Part shown: positions 7,857 through 16,635 of the stretch, piece after piece | Layout: every line of letters begins with the position of its first letter | Position numbering within the stretch: position 1 is the first letter of the stretch | NCBI GenBank assembly: GCA_964488675.1 | Contig: CAZAWA010000001.1 | Span: forward strand, 26,537-90,536 | Reading direction: 5' to 3' | Source of the DNA: QZKY01 sp964488675 | Lineage (GTDB): Bacteria > Pseudomonadota > Gammaproteobacteria > Burkholderiales > Burkholderiaceae_D | Length of the DNA: 64,000 nt | The notes under the pieces: generated by a model | Databases searched by the model: none | What the model was told of the DNA's origin: nothing | What the model saw: the letters and a program-made list of their open reading frames with translations, nothing else | Translations under genes and position numbers: made by a program

Positions 7857-8357
7857 CTATTTTTTTAAGTCTTTCAGCGCAGCAAACGGCGAAGGCTTGC
7901 CACTTTTTTGCACCTCGAGCCTTGATGCGTCCGGACAAACCTCATGCTTTGGCGAAAGCGGCAAGGCCAGCAGCGCCTCGTCCTCAATCAAATCGAGCAG
8001 GTTCATTTCCCTGCTGCCGACGATGACCTCAATCTCGTCATCGTCCAGCATTTCCTCGATCTTGTCGGCGTCGGCATCGTCTTTCGCCAGAATCAGCAAC
8101 GATTCCGAAACGATTTCCAGCGGAAACGGCATCAGGCATCGCTGGCAGACAAGCTGCACCGCGGCAGAGACCGAAAGCACCAGTTGCGGATTCCCGAGCC
8201 TGCCGTTGCCGCCTGCCAGCGCCCAATGCAGCAAACCGGGCGAATTCGGACTCTCCTTGGCCAGCCTGGGCAAATCCGCGACCGCAATCTGCCCCGTGCG
8301 GTGCTCTTTCTGCCGCGCAAACTCAAAAGCGTCGATTACGAAGGCAGTCATGGGCAC
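7857..8357 (-). CDS. yceD: YceD/DUF177 family protein
   Basis: 166 residues, acidic in the middle (DDADADKIEEMLDDDEIEVI). The VCQRCLMPF motif carries a conserved Cys pair, and NLLDLIEDEALLALPLSPKHEVC carries the second part of the domain. DUF177 proteins are linked to 23S rRNA accumulation and are nearly always encoded next to rpmF, as here. It is divergent from maf. Confidence 0.88.
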   Translation of the reverse strand: MPMTAFVIDAFEFARQKEHRTGQIAVADLPRLAKESPNSPGLLHWALAGGNGRLGNPQLVLSVSAAVQLVCQRCLMPFPLEIVSESLLILAKDDADADKIEEMLDDDEIEVIVGSREMNLLDLIEDEALLALPLSPKHEVCPDASRLEVQKSGKPSPFAALKDLKK

Positions 8358-8654
8358 AGTGTCCGGAAAACCTGCGATTGTAGCAGAAATATTCCTTATT
8401 CGTCAAAGAGATAACGCCGAATAAAAGGCTGCGCGGGCGATCTGCTTTGTCAGAACGGCTTGCAAGGGTCACGGGACATTGCTTCGCCGTTCTTCCTCGC
8501 ATCTCATCCCGGAAAGACCGCGTCGCAGGTAACAGCGATTAAACCAGTGCCTCCTTAACATTCGCCACCATCATATTAGCCTTCGCCGCAACGCCGCTTC
8601 GCGACGGTTGTTCCGCTCACCAATTTCCTCGGCGTTTCCTATATCATTCCACAA
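8358..8654. other. divergent intergenic region between yceD and maf
   Basis: About 300 bp without a gene. It must hold the promoters for the yceD-rpmF-plsX-fab operon (leftward) and for maf (rightward), but I cannot pick either with confidence. It includes one arm of a dispersed repeat at 8535-8558. Confidence 0.6.
8535..8558 (-). repeat. dispersed repeat arm (TTAAGGAGGCACTGGTTTAA type)
   Basis: On the minus strand this reads TTAAGGAGGCACTGGTTTAA followed by TCGC. It matches 18 of 20 bases of the sequence at 19134-19153, and closely matches the arms of the inverted repeat at 63890-63944. Confidence 0.7.
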
Positions 8655-9269
8655 ATGATTGCCCAAACCACCCCTCCACGCCTGATTCTTGGCTCCAGCT
8701 CCGTCTACCGCAAGGAATTGCTGACCCGCCTGGGCATCCCGTTCGAGGTAGCCGTACCCGACATCAACGAATCCCCGCTCGCAGGCGAAGCGCCTGAAGC
8801 GACCGCACTGCGCCTGGCGCAAGCCAAGGCTGACGCCATTGCCGCACAACACCCCGGCGCGCTGATCATTGGCTCGGATCAGGTCGCCACCCTGGATGGC
8901 GAGCAAATCGGCAAACCCGGCACGCATGAAAATGCCCTGAAACAGTTGCAGATGATGCGGGGCCGCCGTGTGATTTTCCACACCGCGCTATGCCTGCTCG
9001 ACGGGCGCAAGCGCGGCCCGGACGCCGTACAGGTCAAAATCGTACAGACTTTCGTTACCTTTCGCGACCTGCCGGATGCGGAACTGGATGCCTATCTCAG
9101 AATCGAACAACCCTACGACTGCGCCGGCAGCGCAAGAAACGAGGCGCTGGGCATTGCGATCCTCGAAAAAATCGAAAGCGACGACCCGACCGCCCTCACC
9201 GGCCTGCCGCTGATTGCGCTCACCACAATGCTGCGCAAGGCCGGCGTGCCGTTTTTTACCAGCGCTTGA
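8655..9269 (+). CDS. yceF: Maf/YceF-type nucleotide pyrophosphatase
   Basis: 204 residues. The start RLILGSSSVYRKELLTRLG matches the Maf S-x-x-R-x-x-LL signature, and GSDQVATLDGEQIGKPGTHENA is the YceF-type active-site block (the dTTP/UTP subfamily has SDTVV). The reaction is therefore probably hydrolysis of m7GTP or related nucleotides (family knowledge). It is followed after 2 bp by the methyltransferase gene, so the two are probably cotranscribed. Confidence 0.9.
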   Translation: MIAQTTPPRLILGSSSVYRKELLTRLGIPFEVAVPDINESPLAGEAPEATALRLAQAKADAIAAQHPGALIIGSDQVATLDGEQIGKPGTHENALKQLQMMRGRRVIFHTALCLLDGRKRGPDAVQVKIVQTFVTFRDLPDAELDAYLRIEQPYDCAGSARNEALGIAILEKIESDDPTALTGLPLIALTTMLRKAGVPFFTSA

Positions 9270-9271
9270 GC

Positions 9272-10024
9272 ATGGCAGGCATCCTGTATCTCGTCCCGAA
9301 CACACTCGGCCACGCGCAGGATGACCCGGCGCAGCCGCTGGCACAAATCATTCCGGAAGAAGTACAGGCGATCACCGCCAGGCTTGGTTATTTCATCGCC
9401 GAAAACGCCAAGACCACCCGCGCTTTCCTCAAGCTGGTTTCCGCCGCGCACCCGCTGGCGCAACCGATGCAGGAAATCAACATCGCCGAGCTCAATGTCA
9501 ACACCAAAGCCGATGCGCTACCCGCACTGCTCCAGCCAATTCTCGACGGACAGGACGGCGGGCTGATTTCGGAAGCGGGCGTGCCGGCAGTCGCCGACCC
9601 CGGCGCGAACCTTGTGCGACTTGCGCACCAGCTCGGCATCACGGTGAAACCACTGGTTGGGCCATCGTCACTGCTGCTGGCCGTGATGGCCAGCGGCCTG
9701 CACGGCCAGAGCTTCGCCTTCAACGGCTACCTGCCGACCGATGCCGCAGAACGCGCCAAGCGCATCAAAGTGCTGGAAGATCGATCGAAAAAAGATGGGC
9801 AAACGCAAATTTTCATCGAGACACCCTATCGTAACGGCGCATTGCTCGAAGCGCTGGCGGCACATTGCAAGCCGGATACCCTGATCTGCGTCGCCACGGC
9901 TCTGACCGCGCAGGACGAATCGGTCAGAACGCAGGCCGCTGCGAAATGGAAAAGCCAGATCGCCTCCGGGAAGCAGCCCGATTTTCACCGCAAGCCAACC
10001 GTTTTTTTGCTTCTGGCAAACTAA
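9272..10024 (+). CDS. SAM-dependent methyltransferase, tetrapyrrole-methylase fold (RsmI-like)
   Basis: 250 residues starting MAGILYLVPNTLGH two bases after the maf stop codon. GGLISEAGVPAVADPG followed by VGPSSLLLAVMASG is the SAM-binding region shared with RsmI, and the FIETPYRN motif follows. It lacks the true RsmI start (a P-I-GN-L motif), so it belongs to the COG0313 paralogue group rather than being the 16S rRNA C1402 enzyme. Substrate unknown. Confidence 0.85.
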   Translation: MAGILYLVPNTLGHAQDDPAQPLAQIIPEEVQAITARLGYFIAENAKTTRAFLKLVSAAHPLAQPMQEINIAELNVNTKADALPALLQPILDGQDGGLISEAGVPAVADPGANLVRLAHQLGITVKPLVGPSSLLLAVMASGLHGQSFAFNGYLPTDAAERAKRIKVLEDRSKKDGQTQIFIETPYRNGALLEALAAHCKPDTLICVATALTAQDESVRTQAAAKWKSQIASGKQPDFHRKPTVFLLLAN

Positions 10025-10038
10025 CGCCCGACCTCCAC

Positions 10039-10059
10039 TATTAACGCGTCGCGTTATTA
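10039..10059 (+). repeat. 21-bp palindromic element, copy 2
   Basis: The left arm TATTAACGCG has one mismatch to the perfect complement of CGCGTTATTA; the centre is T, and the GTG tail follows. It is placed 14 bp past the stop of the methyltransferase gene, between two converging genes. Right after it GTGT and ACAC form a small second hairpin. Confidence 0.8.
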
Positions 10060-10101
10060 GTGTACCCCACACCAGCATTTCTGGCCATTTTTGACCGTCC
10101 A

Positions 10102-10131
10102 ATTGCCCATTTTGCACAAAAAATGGGCAAT
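10102..10131. terminator. 12-bp perfect hairpin between convergent genes
   Basis: ATTGCCCATTTT (10102-10113) pairs exactly with its complement (10120-10131) around a 6-base loop. There is no T run after the stem on either strand, so it may be an mRNA 3' end stabiliser or an imperfect two-sided terminator for the methyltransferase gene and rlmJ. The 10025-10263 gap holds no gene that I can support. Confidence 0.5.
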
Positions 10132-10263
10132 CTTAACCTCGAAAGATGCGTTTTTGATGGAGTATGCGGTCAAATCTGGCAGATAGCCATGTACTACGCG
10201 CCGGATCAAGAATGCTCCTCAGGAGTATGCTTCTCAATCGTCTTTGCTGGAAAAAACACCCGG

Positions 10264-11175
10264 TCAATTGTCCTTGCGCCTTTTCGCGCCGATGGCAGCC
10301 ATTGTCTCGCCAGTTTCCAGCGTGAACCCAGCCTCCGCATCCTGCCCCAGCACCGACACCAGATACGGCATTACTTCCTTGAGCGTTGCCTCCAGCGTCC
10401 ACGGCGGGTTCAGCACCAGCATGCCACTGCTGCGCAGGCCGAAACCATCCGGCGAAGGGCCGGAAACCGCGAGCGTGACATTGAGCCAGCCGTTGGCCGG
10501 CAGGCGCTTGATCCGGTCGGAAAATTGCCGGGACTCCTGCCGTTGCAGCACCGGATACCAGATCGCGTAAGTGCCGGTGGCGAAGCGCTTCAAGGCATCG
10601 GCCAGGGTGGCGCTGACGCTCTTGTAATCGGTCTTCACTTCGTACGGCGGATCAATCAGCACCAGCGCACGGCGCGACGGCGGCGGCAGCAGCGCTTTCA
10701 GCGCAGTGAAACCGTCGCCTTGCTCGATCATGATGCGCGTGCCGCGACCGCGCGAACGCTCCTGTTTTTCTTCAAATCGCCGAAAGTTGTCCCGCAAAAT
10801 CTTGCTGTCGCTCGGATGCAGTTCAAACAGGCGCAGCCGATCCTGTTCACGCAGCATCGCGTTGGCGATCCAGGGCGAGCCGGGATAGTGGCGCAGCTTG
10901 CCGTCGGGATTCAGATTTTTCACCAGCTGCACAAATTCCGCCAGCGGCGCGGGCAAATCCTTGCGCGTCCACAAGCGGGAAATGCCGGTTTCATATTCGG
11001 CGTTCTTCGCCGCATAACCGCCATCGAGCGAGTACAGACCCGCGCCCGCGTGGGTGTCGATGTAATGGAACGGCGTGTCTTTTTGCTGCAAGTACTGAAT
11101 CAACTGCATCAGCGTGAAGTGCTTGAGCACATCGGCGTGGTTGCCTGCATGGAATGCGTGGCGATAACTCAGCAT
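10264..11175 (-). CDS. rlmJ: 23S rRNA (adenine2030-N6)-methyltransferase
   Basis: 303 residues starting MLSYRHAFHAGNHADVLKH, the strongly conserved RlmJ start. The N6-adenine methylase catalytic motif appears as LVLIDPPYEVKTDY. RlmJ methylates A2030 in 23S rRNA. It lies 45 bp downstream of the LysR gene on the same strand. Confidence 0.95.
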   Translation of the reverse strand: MLSYRHAFHAGNHADVLKHFTLMQLIQYLQQKDTPFHYIDTHAGAGLYSLDGGYAAKNAEYETGISRLWTRKDLPAPLAEFVQLVKNLNPDGKLRHYPGSPWIANAMLREQDRLRLFELHPSDSKILRDNFRRFEEKQERSRGRGTRIMIEQGDGFTALKALLPPPSRRALVLIDPPYEVKTDYKSVSATLADALKRFATGTYAIWYPVLQRQESRQFSDRIKRLPANGWLNVTLAVSGPSPDGFGLRSSGMLVLNPPWTLEATLKEVMPYLVSVLGQDAEAGFTLETGETMAAIGAKRRKDN

Positions 11176-11220
11176 GGGGCGCCTGTCGCTGGAGGTGGGA
11201 AAGCGTGCATTGTACCCTTG

Positions 11221-12087
11221 CTAAAACATTTCGAGAAACAGCCTGGCCGGCGCCGACAGGCGTTTGCCTTTCTGCCAGACTACGGCAACCGAAGATTCCA
11301 GCTGGCAGTCGGCAATCTCCATCGCATGAAAATCTGACGGTCGCAAATTCAAAGTCGAGCGCGGCATAATTGCCGTTCCCAGTCCCCGCTCGACCAGTGA
11401 CAACAGTGCCAGCACATTGTCGCTTTCGCAGAAGATCGTGGGTGACATGCCGGCAGCGGCAAACGCATCCAGCACCATGTCATGCGAGCGAATGCCGTCT
11501 TGCCGGTGCATCAGAAGCAGCGGCGTTTCAGCCAGTGTTGCCAGTGTGATGTTTTTCGGCTGGCGCGAGGGCTTTTTGGGCAAAATGGCCACCCAGGGCT
11601 CGGTCAGCAACAGGATCGAGTCGTACGCCCCTTCCCGCACCGGCAGGCGCACGATGCCGAACTCGATGATTTGAGAGTCCAGCAATTCCAGTATCCGGAA
11701 GGTATTGCCCTCACGCCACTGGAACTGGATTTCAGGATATCGCTCATGAAACGACTTGATGCGGTCCGGCATGAACAGGCTCCCAACCGCAGGGGGACTG
11801 CCCACCGCAAGAATGCCGCGCATCGCGCCATCGTGTTCGCGCACCTCCTTTGCCGCCGCATCGACCAGGCCGACGATTTGTTCCGCACGCTGGTACAGCG
11901 CGTGACCGGCTTTGGTCAGGCTCAGGCTGCGCGTGGTGCGCTCCACCAATTGCACGCCCAGTTCCCGCTCCAGCAGCTTGAGTTGCAGGCTGAGCGGGGG
12001 CTGCGCCATGTGCAGTCGTTGTGCCGCGCGGCTGATTTTCCCTTCTTCAGCTATCGCCATGAAATATCGCAGTTGACGGATGTCCAT
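11221..12087 (-). CDS. LysR-family transcriptional regulator
   Basis: 288 residues starting MDIRQLRYFMAIAEEGKISRAAQRLHMAQPPLSLQLKLLE, a classic LysR winged helix, followed by a periplasmic-binding-like effector domain from about residue 90. GAGGGG lies upstream of the chosen ATG (12085-12087). It is transcribed divergently from the ketopantoate-reductase-like gene, which is the likely target. Effector unknown. Confidence 0.93.
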   Translation of the reverse strand: MDIRQLRYFMAIAEEGKISRAAQRLHMAQPPLSLQLKLLERELGVQLVERTTRSLSLTKAGHALYQRAEQIVGLVDAAAKEVREHDGAMRGILAVGSPPAVGSLFMPDRIKSFHERYPEIQFQWREGNTFRILELLDSQIIEFGIVRLPVREGAYDSILLLTEPWVAILPKKPSRQPKNITLATLAETPLLLMHRQDGIRSHDMVLDAFAAAGMSPTIFCESDNVLALLSLVERGLGTAIMPRSTLNLRPSDFHAMEIADCQLESSVAVVWQKGKRLSAPARLFLEMF

Positions 12088-12210
12088 GTTTTTCCCCTCA
12101 CTCACCAATTCATATTTTATCGGTATATATAACTGATTTAAAAAGTATTTTTCATATAAGTATTCTGCGATTACACTTAAGCCAATGAATTGCGCTTTCT
12201 CGGAGGTCAC
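12088..12210. promoter_or_regulatory. divergent control region of the LysR and reductase genes
   Basis: A 123-bp A/T-rich spacer between divergent starts, the usual place for LysR binding. A direct repeat AAGTATT (12143-12149 and 12158-12164, 15 bp apart) and a nearby TATATATAA run stand out. No clean T-N11-A palindrome could be fixed. Confidence 0.5.
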
Positions 12211-13194
12211 ATGAAATTTTGCGTTTTTGGTGCCGGCGCCATCGGTGGTTATCTGGCGGTTGAACTGGCCTTGTCCGGTCAGGAGGTATGCGTGATCGCG
12301 CGCGGCGAGCATCTGGAAGCGATCAAGAAGAACGGCCTGAAACTCCTGATCGGCGGGCAGGAAAAAATTGCGCGCATCCCGGCGAGCGACAATCCGGCGG
12401 ATTTCGGTCACCAAGACTTCGTGCTATGCGCCTTGAAAGCGCACCAGTCGCATGAAAGTGCAGCAGCGTTTGCCCCGCTATTGGGGCCAAACACGGCGAT
12501 GGTAACCGCCATGAACGGCATTCCCTGGTGGTATTTTTACAAGGAGGGCGGGATATTCGAGGGGCGCAAGCTGGAGTCGGTCGATCCGGGCGGCACGCAG
12601 TGGGATTTGATCGGGCCAGAACGCGCTATCGGCTGCGTGGTCGATCCGGCCTGCGAAGTGATTGCGCCCGGCGTGATCGAGCATCATGAATTCAACCGTT
12701 TCATTCTTGGCGAGCCAAACGGCACCCGATCCGAGCGCGTGGTGAAATTGGCAGAGGCACTGACTGCGGCGAACTTCGACGCACCGATCCGCGACGCGAT
12801 CCGCTGGAATGTCTGGCTCAAACTGTGGGGCAATGTCTGTTTCAATCCGATCAGCGCGCTGACGCACGCGACGCTGGATCGCATCACCACCGAACCGGGC
12901 TTGCGCGCACTGTGCAAGATGATGATGAATGAAGCGAAGGCCGTGACCGAAGCCTTGAGTGTGCATATCGGCGAGGACATGATTGATCGACGCTTGGCTG
13001 CGGCCAGCACTGTGGTCGGGCACAAGATGTCCATGCTGCAGGATCTGGAGCGGCACCGCTCAATGGAGATCGATGCACTGGTCACAGCCGTGCAGGAACT
13101 GGGAAGACTAACCGGCGTGCCGACGCCGACAGTCGATGTGGTGTTGACACTGGTGCAGGAGCAGGGAAGGCAGGCAGGTCTCTATAACGCCTAG
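12211..13194 (+). CDS. ketopantoate reductase (PanE/ApbA) family oxidoreductase
   Basis: 327 residues starting MKFCVFGAGAIGGYLA, the Rossmann GxGxxG for NADPH. The Lys in LCALKAHQ and the Lys in WLKLWGNVCFNPISALT match the family active site. GGAGG is seven bases before the ATG at 12211. A divergent LysR neighbour and a VDPGGTQWDL insertion suggest a paralogue acting on another 2-oxo acid in a catabolic role rather than the housekeeping PanE (inference). Confidence 0.88.
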   Translation: MKFCVFGAGAIGGYLAVELALSGQEVCVIARGEHLEAIKKNGLKLLIGGQEKIARIPASDNPADFGHQDFVLCALKAHQSHESAAAFAPLLGPNTAMVTAMNGIPWWYFYKEGGIFEGRKLESVDPGGTQWDLIGPERAIGCVVDPACEVIAPGVIEHHEFNRFILGEPNGTRSERVVKLAEALTAANFDAPIRDAIRWNVWLKLWGNVCFNPISALTHATLDRITTEPGLRALCKMMMNEAKAVTEALSVHIGEDMIDRRLAAASTVVGHKMSMLQDLERHRSMEIDALVTAVQELGRLTGVPTPTVDVVLTLVQEQGRQAGLYNA

Positions 13195-13309
13195 CGCTCG
13201 TCGATCCACGAAATATGGCTCTTTCGTCTGTTCGGAACCGAAAGACAGAACGAGGTCGAATAATTTACGCGAAAAACACCTCGTAACAAAACTGCTGCTC
13301 CCATTCTGC

Positions 13310-13918
13310 CTAGGTGAACAGTTCGATATCACCCGACGCCGGTCGTGTTGTCAGGCGGCTCGCGTAATCATGCTCTCGATTCGCAATCGTGTTGTTGTGC
13401 AACTGCTTGAGCTTCTTCACCAGCACCTTGCCTGAGCGAGGGAAGAAGTAAACCTTGCGCGGAAAAACATCCTCCAGGTCTTCTGCCAGAATGCGGATTT
13501 TCTCTGCCTTGAGGTAGTCTCGAACGAACTGGGCATTGCGCTCGCCGACATTGATGGTGTTGAAATTCTGCAGCACCGCCCCGCCACCGAAAACCTTGGC
13601 TTCGAGGTTTTCGCGTCTGGCACCTGACTTGAGCAACTCGTTGATCAGGATTTCCATCGCGTAGGTGCCGTAGCGCATCGATGCCGACAAAATGCCGCCT
13701 GGGTCGCTGCTGTCATTGGGCAGCATGAAGTGGTTCATGCCGCCTATACCGGACATGCGGTCGCGGATGCACGCCGATACGCAGGAACCGAGCACCGTCA
13801 CGATGACCATGTCCTTGGGCGTGTAGTAATACTCGCCCGGCAATATCTTGGCGGCATCCATGTCGAAGCCGCGATCGTAATAGATGTTGGTGGCGAGATG
13901 CTTGTCCAGTACGCTCAT
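13310..13918 (-). CDS. cheD: chemoreceptor glutamine deamidase CheD
   Basis: 202 residues. CheD deamidates glutamines of chemoreceptors and can interact with CheC/CheY systems. The catalytic Cys is in VLGSCVSACI and the His in GIGGMNHFMLP, followed by MRYGTYAMEILINELLK and KVFGGGAVL, all family hallmarks. It overlaps cheR by 4 bp. Confidence 0.95.
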   Translation of the reverse strand: MSVLDKHLATNIYYDRGFDMDAAKILPGEYYYTPKDMVIVTVLGSCVSACIRDRMSGIGGMNHFMLPNDSSDPGGILSASMRYGTYAMEILINELLKSGARRENLEAKVFGGGAVLQNFNTINVGERNAQFVRDYLKAEKIRILAEDLEDVFPRKVYFFPRSGKVLVKKLKQLHNNTIANREHDYASRLTTRPASGDIELFT

Positions 13919-14787
13919 GGGCTTTGCTCGCGCGCCGAGGTGCTGGCCATCGCCGGATTGGCGAGCTGGTAAACGGTCTTGCCGCGCAGCTTGAAGGAAC
14001 TGGACGCATACTGGAAGTTTTCGGAATGGCCGGCAAACAACAGCCCGTCTGGCTTTAGCAAGCCAACGAACCTGGAAAGAATTTTGCCCTGTGTGGGCTT
14101 GTCGAAATAAATCATCACATTGCGGCAGAAAATCGCATCAAAACCGCCCCTGACCGGCCAGCCATCCTCCAGCAGGTTCAGCTGCCGGAATGTGACCATG
14201 TCGCGCAATTCCTGGCGCGTGCGCACCATGCCGGCATTGCTGCCCTTCCCCCGCATGAAAAACTTTCTCAAGCGTTCCGGCGACATCTTTCCCAGCTTGT
14301 CGTCAGAGTATATCCCTGCGGCGGCAATGGAAAGTACATTGGTGTCGATGTCCGTCGCGACGATTTTTGCTGGCGGTGTCAGCGAGTTGAACGCTTCACA
14401 CAGCGTAATGGCGATGGAATAGGGTTCCTCGCCAGTCGAACTGGCCGAACACCATACCTCCACCGGCCCCTTGCGATTCTTCATGAAATCTTTGAGGATT
14501 GGAAAGTGGTGCTCTTCGCGAAAAAACGAGGTCAGATTGGTCGTCAGGGCATTCGTGAACGACTCCCACTCATTGTCCATGCGCCCGCCTTCCAGTTCGT
14601 CCAGATAATTCTCGAACGACTTCAGACCCAGGGCGCGCAGGCGGCGAGCAATGCGGCTGTAAACCATTTCTTGCTTGGTACCGGCGAGCGATATCCCCGC
14701 GCGGCGGTATATCAAGGAGCGAACGCGGTCAAAATCCCGCGTCGTGAATTCGAATTCCTTGTTTTTGCTCGACCTGTTTTCTGCCAC
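13915..14787 (-). CDS. cheR: chemotaxis protein methyltransferase CheR
   Basis: About 290 residues. CheR methylates receptor glutamates using SAM. The N-terminal helical domain (TTRDFDRVRSLIYRRAGISL) is followed by the methyltransferase domain, with SASSTGEEPYSIA as the SAM motif and DAIFCRNVMIYFD towards the end. I place the start at a GTG (14785-14787) because GAGGTGG precedes it; an ATG at 14829 is the alternative. Other che genes (cheA, cheB, cheW, receptors) are not in this window, so the cheRD pair stands apart. Confidence 0.93.
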   Translation of the reverse strand: MAENRSSKNKEFEFTTRDFDRVRSLIYRRAGISLAGTKQEMVYSRIARRLRALGLKSFENYLDELEGGRMDNEWESFTNALTTNLTSFFREEHHFPILKDFMKNRKGPVEVWCSASSTGEEPYSIAITLCEAFNSLTPPAKIVATDIDTNVLSIAAAGIYSDDKLGKMSPERLRKFFMRGKGSNAGMVRTRQELRDMVTFRQLNLLEDGWPVRGGFDAIFCRNVMIYFDKPTQGKILSRFVGLLKPDGLLFAGHSENFQYASSSFKLRGKTVYQLANPAMASTSAREQSP

Positions 14788-14829
14788 GCTTTCCACCTCG
14801 GATTTCACATACCAGCACAGTACACACAA

Positions 14830-15168
14830 AGCTGCCGTGACTGTTGCGTTCCGTCAACGGTGCCAAAAATTCCTGTAGCGGCACGGCAATGAGGGCTCAA
14901 ACAGTACCATGAATTTTGATTTGTTGCACTTGGGCAATTGTAGGGCAGCCCAAAAGCGTTGTCTGCAAACAAAACGCCATGACACAACGACAGCTTACAC
15001 GCATACCGCCTGTTGTAAGCCATTGATCAGCCGAGCTTTTACCCATTATTTCTTGACACTGCATCTATTTCAATTGAACAAGCTCTCACCCTTCGGGTAT
15101 CCTTCAATGCACCATTTCCAAAGACCCTCAATTAATTCCGTGCCAACACCATCGAAAGCGTTGCAACC
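14830..15168. other. divergent intergenic region between cheR and the histidine kinase gene
   Basis: About 340 bp with no supported gene. A TTGACA occurs around 15054, but no matching -10 could be found at the right spacing. It must contain promoters for both directions. Confidence 0.5.
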
Positions 15169-16635
15169 ATGATGCATGCAGAGTGGCTCCCCGTTGTCAT
15201 GCAAGGCTCGTTCAGCGAAATTTTCGTGATGGACAGCGATACCTTGCATTTTTTGCATGTCAACCAAGCGGCGTGTCAGAATCTGCAGTACTCAGGAACC
15301 GACCTGATAGCGATGTCGCTGCCGGACATCGTTGATGCAGGCAACCATGCTGCCTTGAAACAAAGCCTGCCGTTGCTAAACAATGCCTCCGCCCCGCAAG
15401 TCGCCATGGATGTGAATCTGGTGCGACGAGACGAAACCCGGTACGCGGCCGAACTGCGCCTGTTCAGATGCCCGTCGTCAGCGGCACCTGTCCTGATTGC
15501 CATCGCGAAGGACATCAGTACACAACAGGAAACCGCGCGCGAGCTGGGCATGAGCAAATCGCTGTTCAGCGCCATCGTGTCCAACACGCCTGGCCTGGTC
15601 TACCAGTTCCAGTTATTCCCTGACAACAAAGTGTCGTTCTCCTACCTGAGCGATGGATGCCAGCCCTTGCTCGGCCTGACGACCGAGCAACTGCTCGCAG
15701 AACCGGAGCTGTTTCTGGATTTGATCCTGCCAGAAGATCGCGCGTCCTATCTCGAATCGATGAGCGCATCCTCGCAGGAAATGAAAGCCTGGAACTGGGA
15801 AGGTCGCATCTGGATCGATGCCTGGAAAGACATCAAGTGGATCAATCTGCGCGCATCTCCTTATCAACTCGCAGACAAAAGCGTGCAGTGGAATGGCATC
15901 ATGACCAACATCACGCAGAGCAAGCTCGAACAGTTCGAGATCAAGCATTCCCGCGCCCGTCTGGCCGAGCTGTCCGCCCACATCGAACATGTGAAGGAAC
16001 TGGAACGCACACGCATTGCCAGAGAAGTGCATGATGATCTGGGCGGCAATCTGACGGCAATAAAAATGTCGCTGGCGCTGCTGTCCAGCCGCCTTCCGCC
16101 AGGCAACAGCGAGCTGGCTGAAAAAACCGCCTACCTCGATTCGCTGGTCGACCGAACCATTGAGTCGGCTCACCGGATTGCCAGCGACCTGCGCCCAGGA
16201 ATTCTTGATTTCGGCATCGTCGCCGCGCTGGAATGGCAAACCGGCGAATTCGAAAAACAGGTCGGAATCCCGTGCAAATTTACCAGCAGCGCCGGGGAAA
16301 TTGAATTGCACCCCGATCAGGCCACTGCCGTGTTCCGCATTTTTCAGGAGGCACTGACCAACATCGCCAAGCATGCCCACGCCACGCAGGTTGCCGTAAA
16401 ACTGTATCACGCCAGAGGGAGCGTTACCCTGAAAATAATCGACAACGGCAAGGGTACCTCGCCGTCAGAACGCCTGAAACCCCAGTCTTTCGGCATCCGG
16501 GGCATGATCGAGCGCGCCAGTTCGCTCGGCGGCAAATTGACCATTACTCCGACCAAGGGGGGGGGCAGCACCGTTTCGATCAAGATCCCGCAAAACCGGT
16601 ACTCGCCAGCCAAACGCTTTACAATGACACGATGA
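15169..16635 (+). CDS. soluble PAS-PAS sensor histidine kinase (NarX/DesK class)
   Basis: 488 residues with no membrane segment. Two PAS regions occupy about residues 10-125 and 130-260, the second ending in a PAC-like stretch (NGIMTNITQSK). Then comes a HisKA_3 dimerisation domain with the phospho-His near residue 288 in ARIAREVHDDLGGN-type context, and an ATPase domain with FRIFQEALTNIAKHA, DNGKG and FGIRGMIERA. It probably senses a cytoplasmic signal such as redox state or a small ligand (inference). Its stop overlaps the response regulator start by 4 bp. Confidence 0.92.
   Translation: MMHAEWLPVVMQGSFSEIFVMDSDTLHFLHVNQAACQNLQYSGTDLIAMSLPDIVDAGNHAALKQSLPLLNNASAPQVAMDVNLVRRDETRYAAELRLFRCPSSAAPVLIAIAKDISTQQETARELGMSKSLFSAIVSNTPGLVYQFQLFPDNKVSFSYLSDGCQPLLGLTTEQLLAEPELFLDLILPEDRASYLESMSASSQEMKAWNWEGRIWIDAWKDIKWINLRASPYQLADKSVQWNGIMTNITQSKLEQFEIKHSRARLAELSAHIEHVKELERTRIAREVHDDLGGNLTAIKMSLALLSSRLPPGNSELAEKTAYLDSLVDRTIESAHRIASDLRPGILDFGIVAALEWQTGEFEKQVGIPCKFTSSAGEIELHPDQATAVFRIFQEALTNIAKHAHATQVAVKLYHARGSVTLKIIDNGKGTSPSERLKPQSFGIRGMIERASSLGGKLTITPTKGGGSTVSIKIPQNRYSPAKRFTMTR

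Noticed and set aside
10060..11337. Long plus-strand open frame of 425 codons opposite rlmJ
   Set aside because: Antisense to rlmJ and the end of the LysR gene; the composition (many Arg, Gln, His) is that of a shadow frame.
15054..15085. TTGACA as a sigma-70 promoter for the histidine kinase gene
   Set aside because: No hexamer resembling TATAAT lies 16-18 bases downstream.
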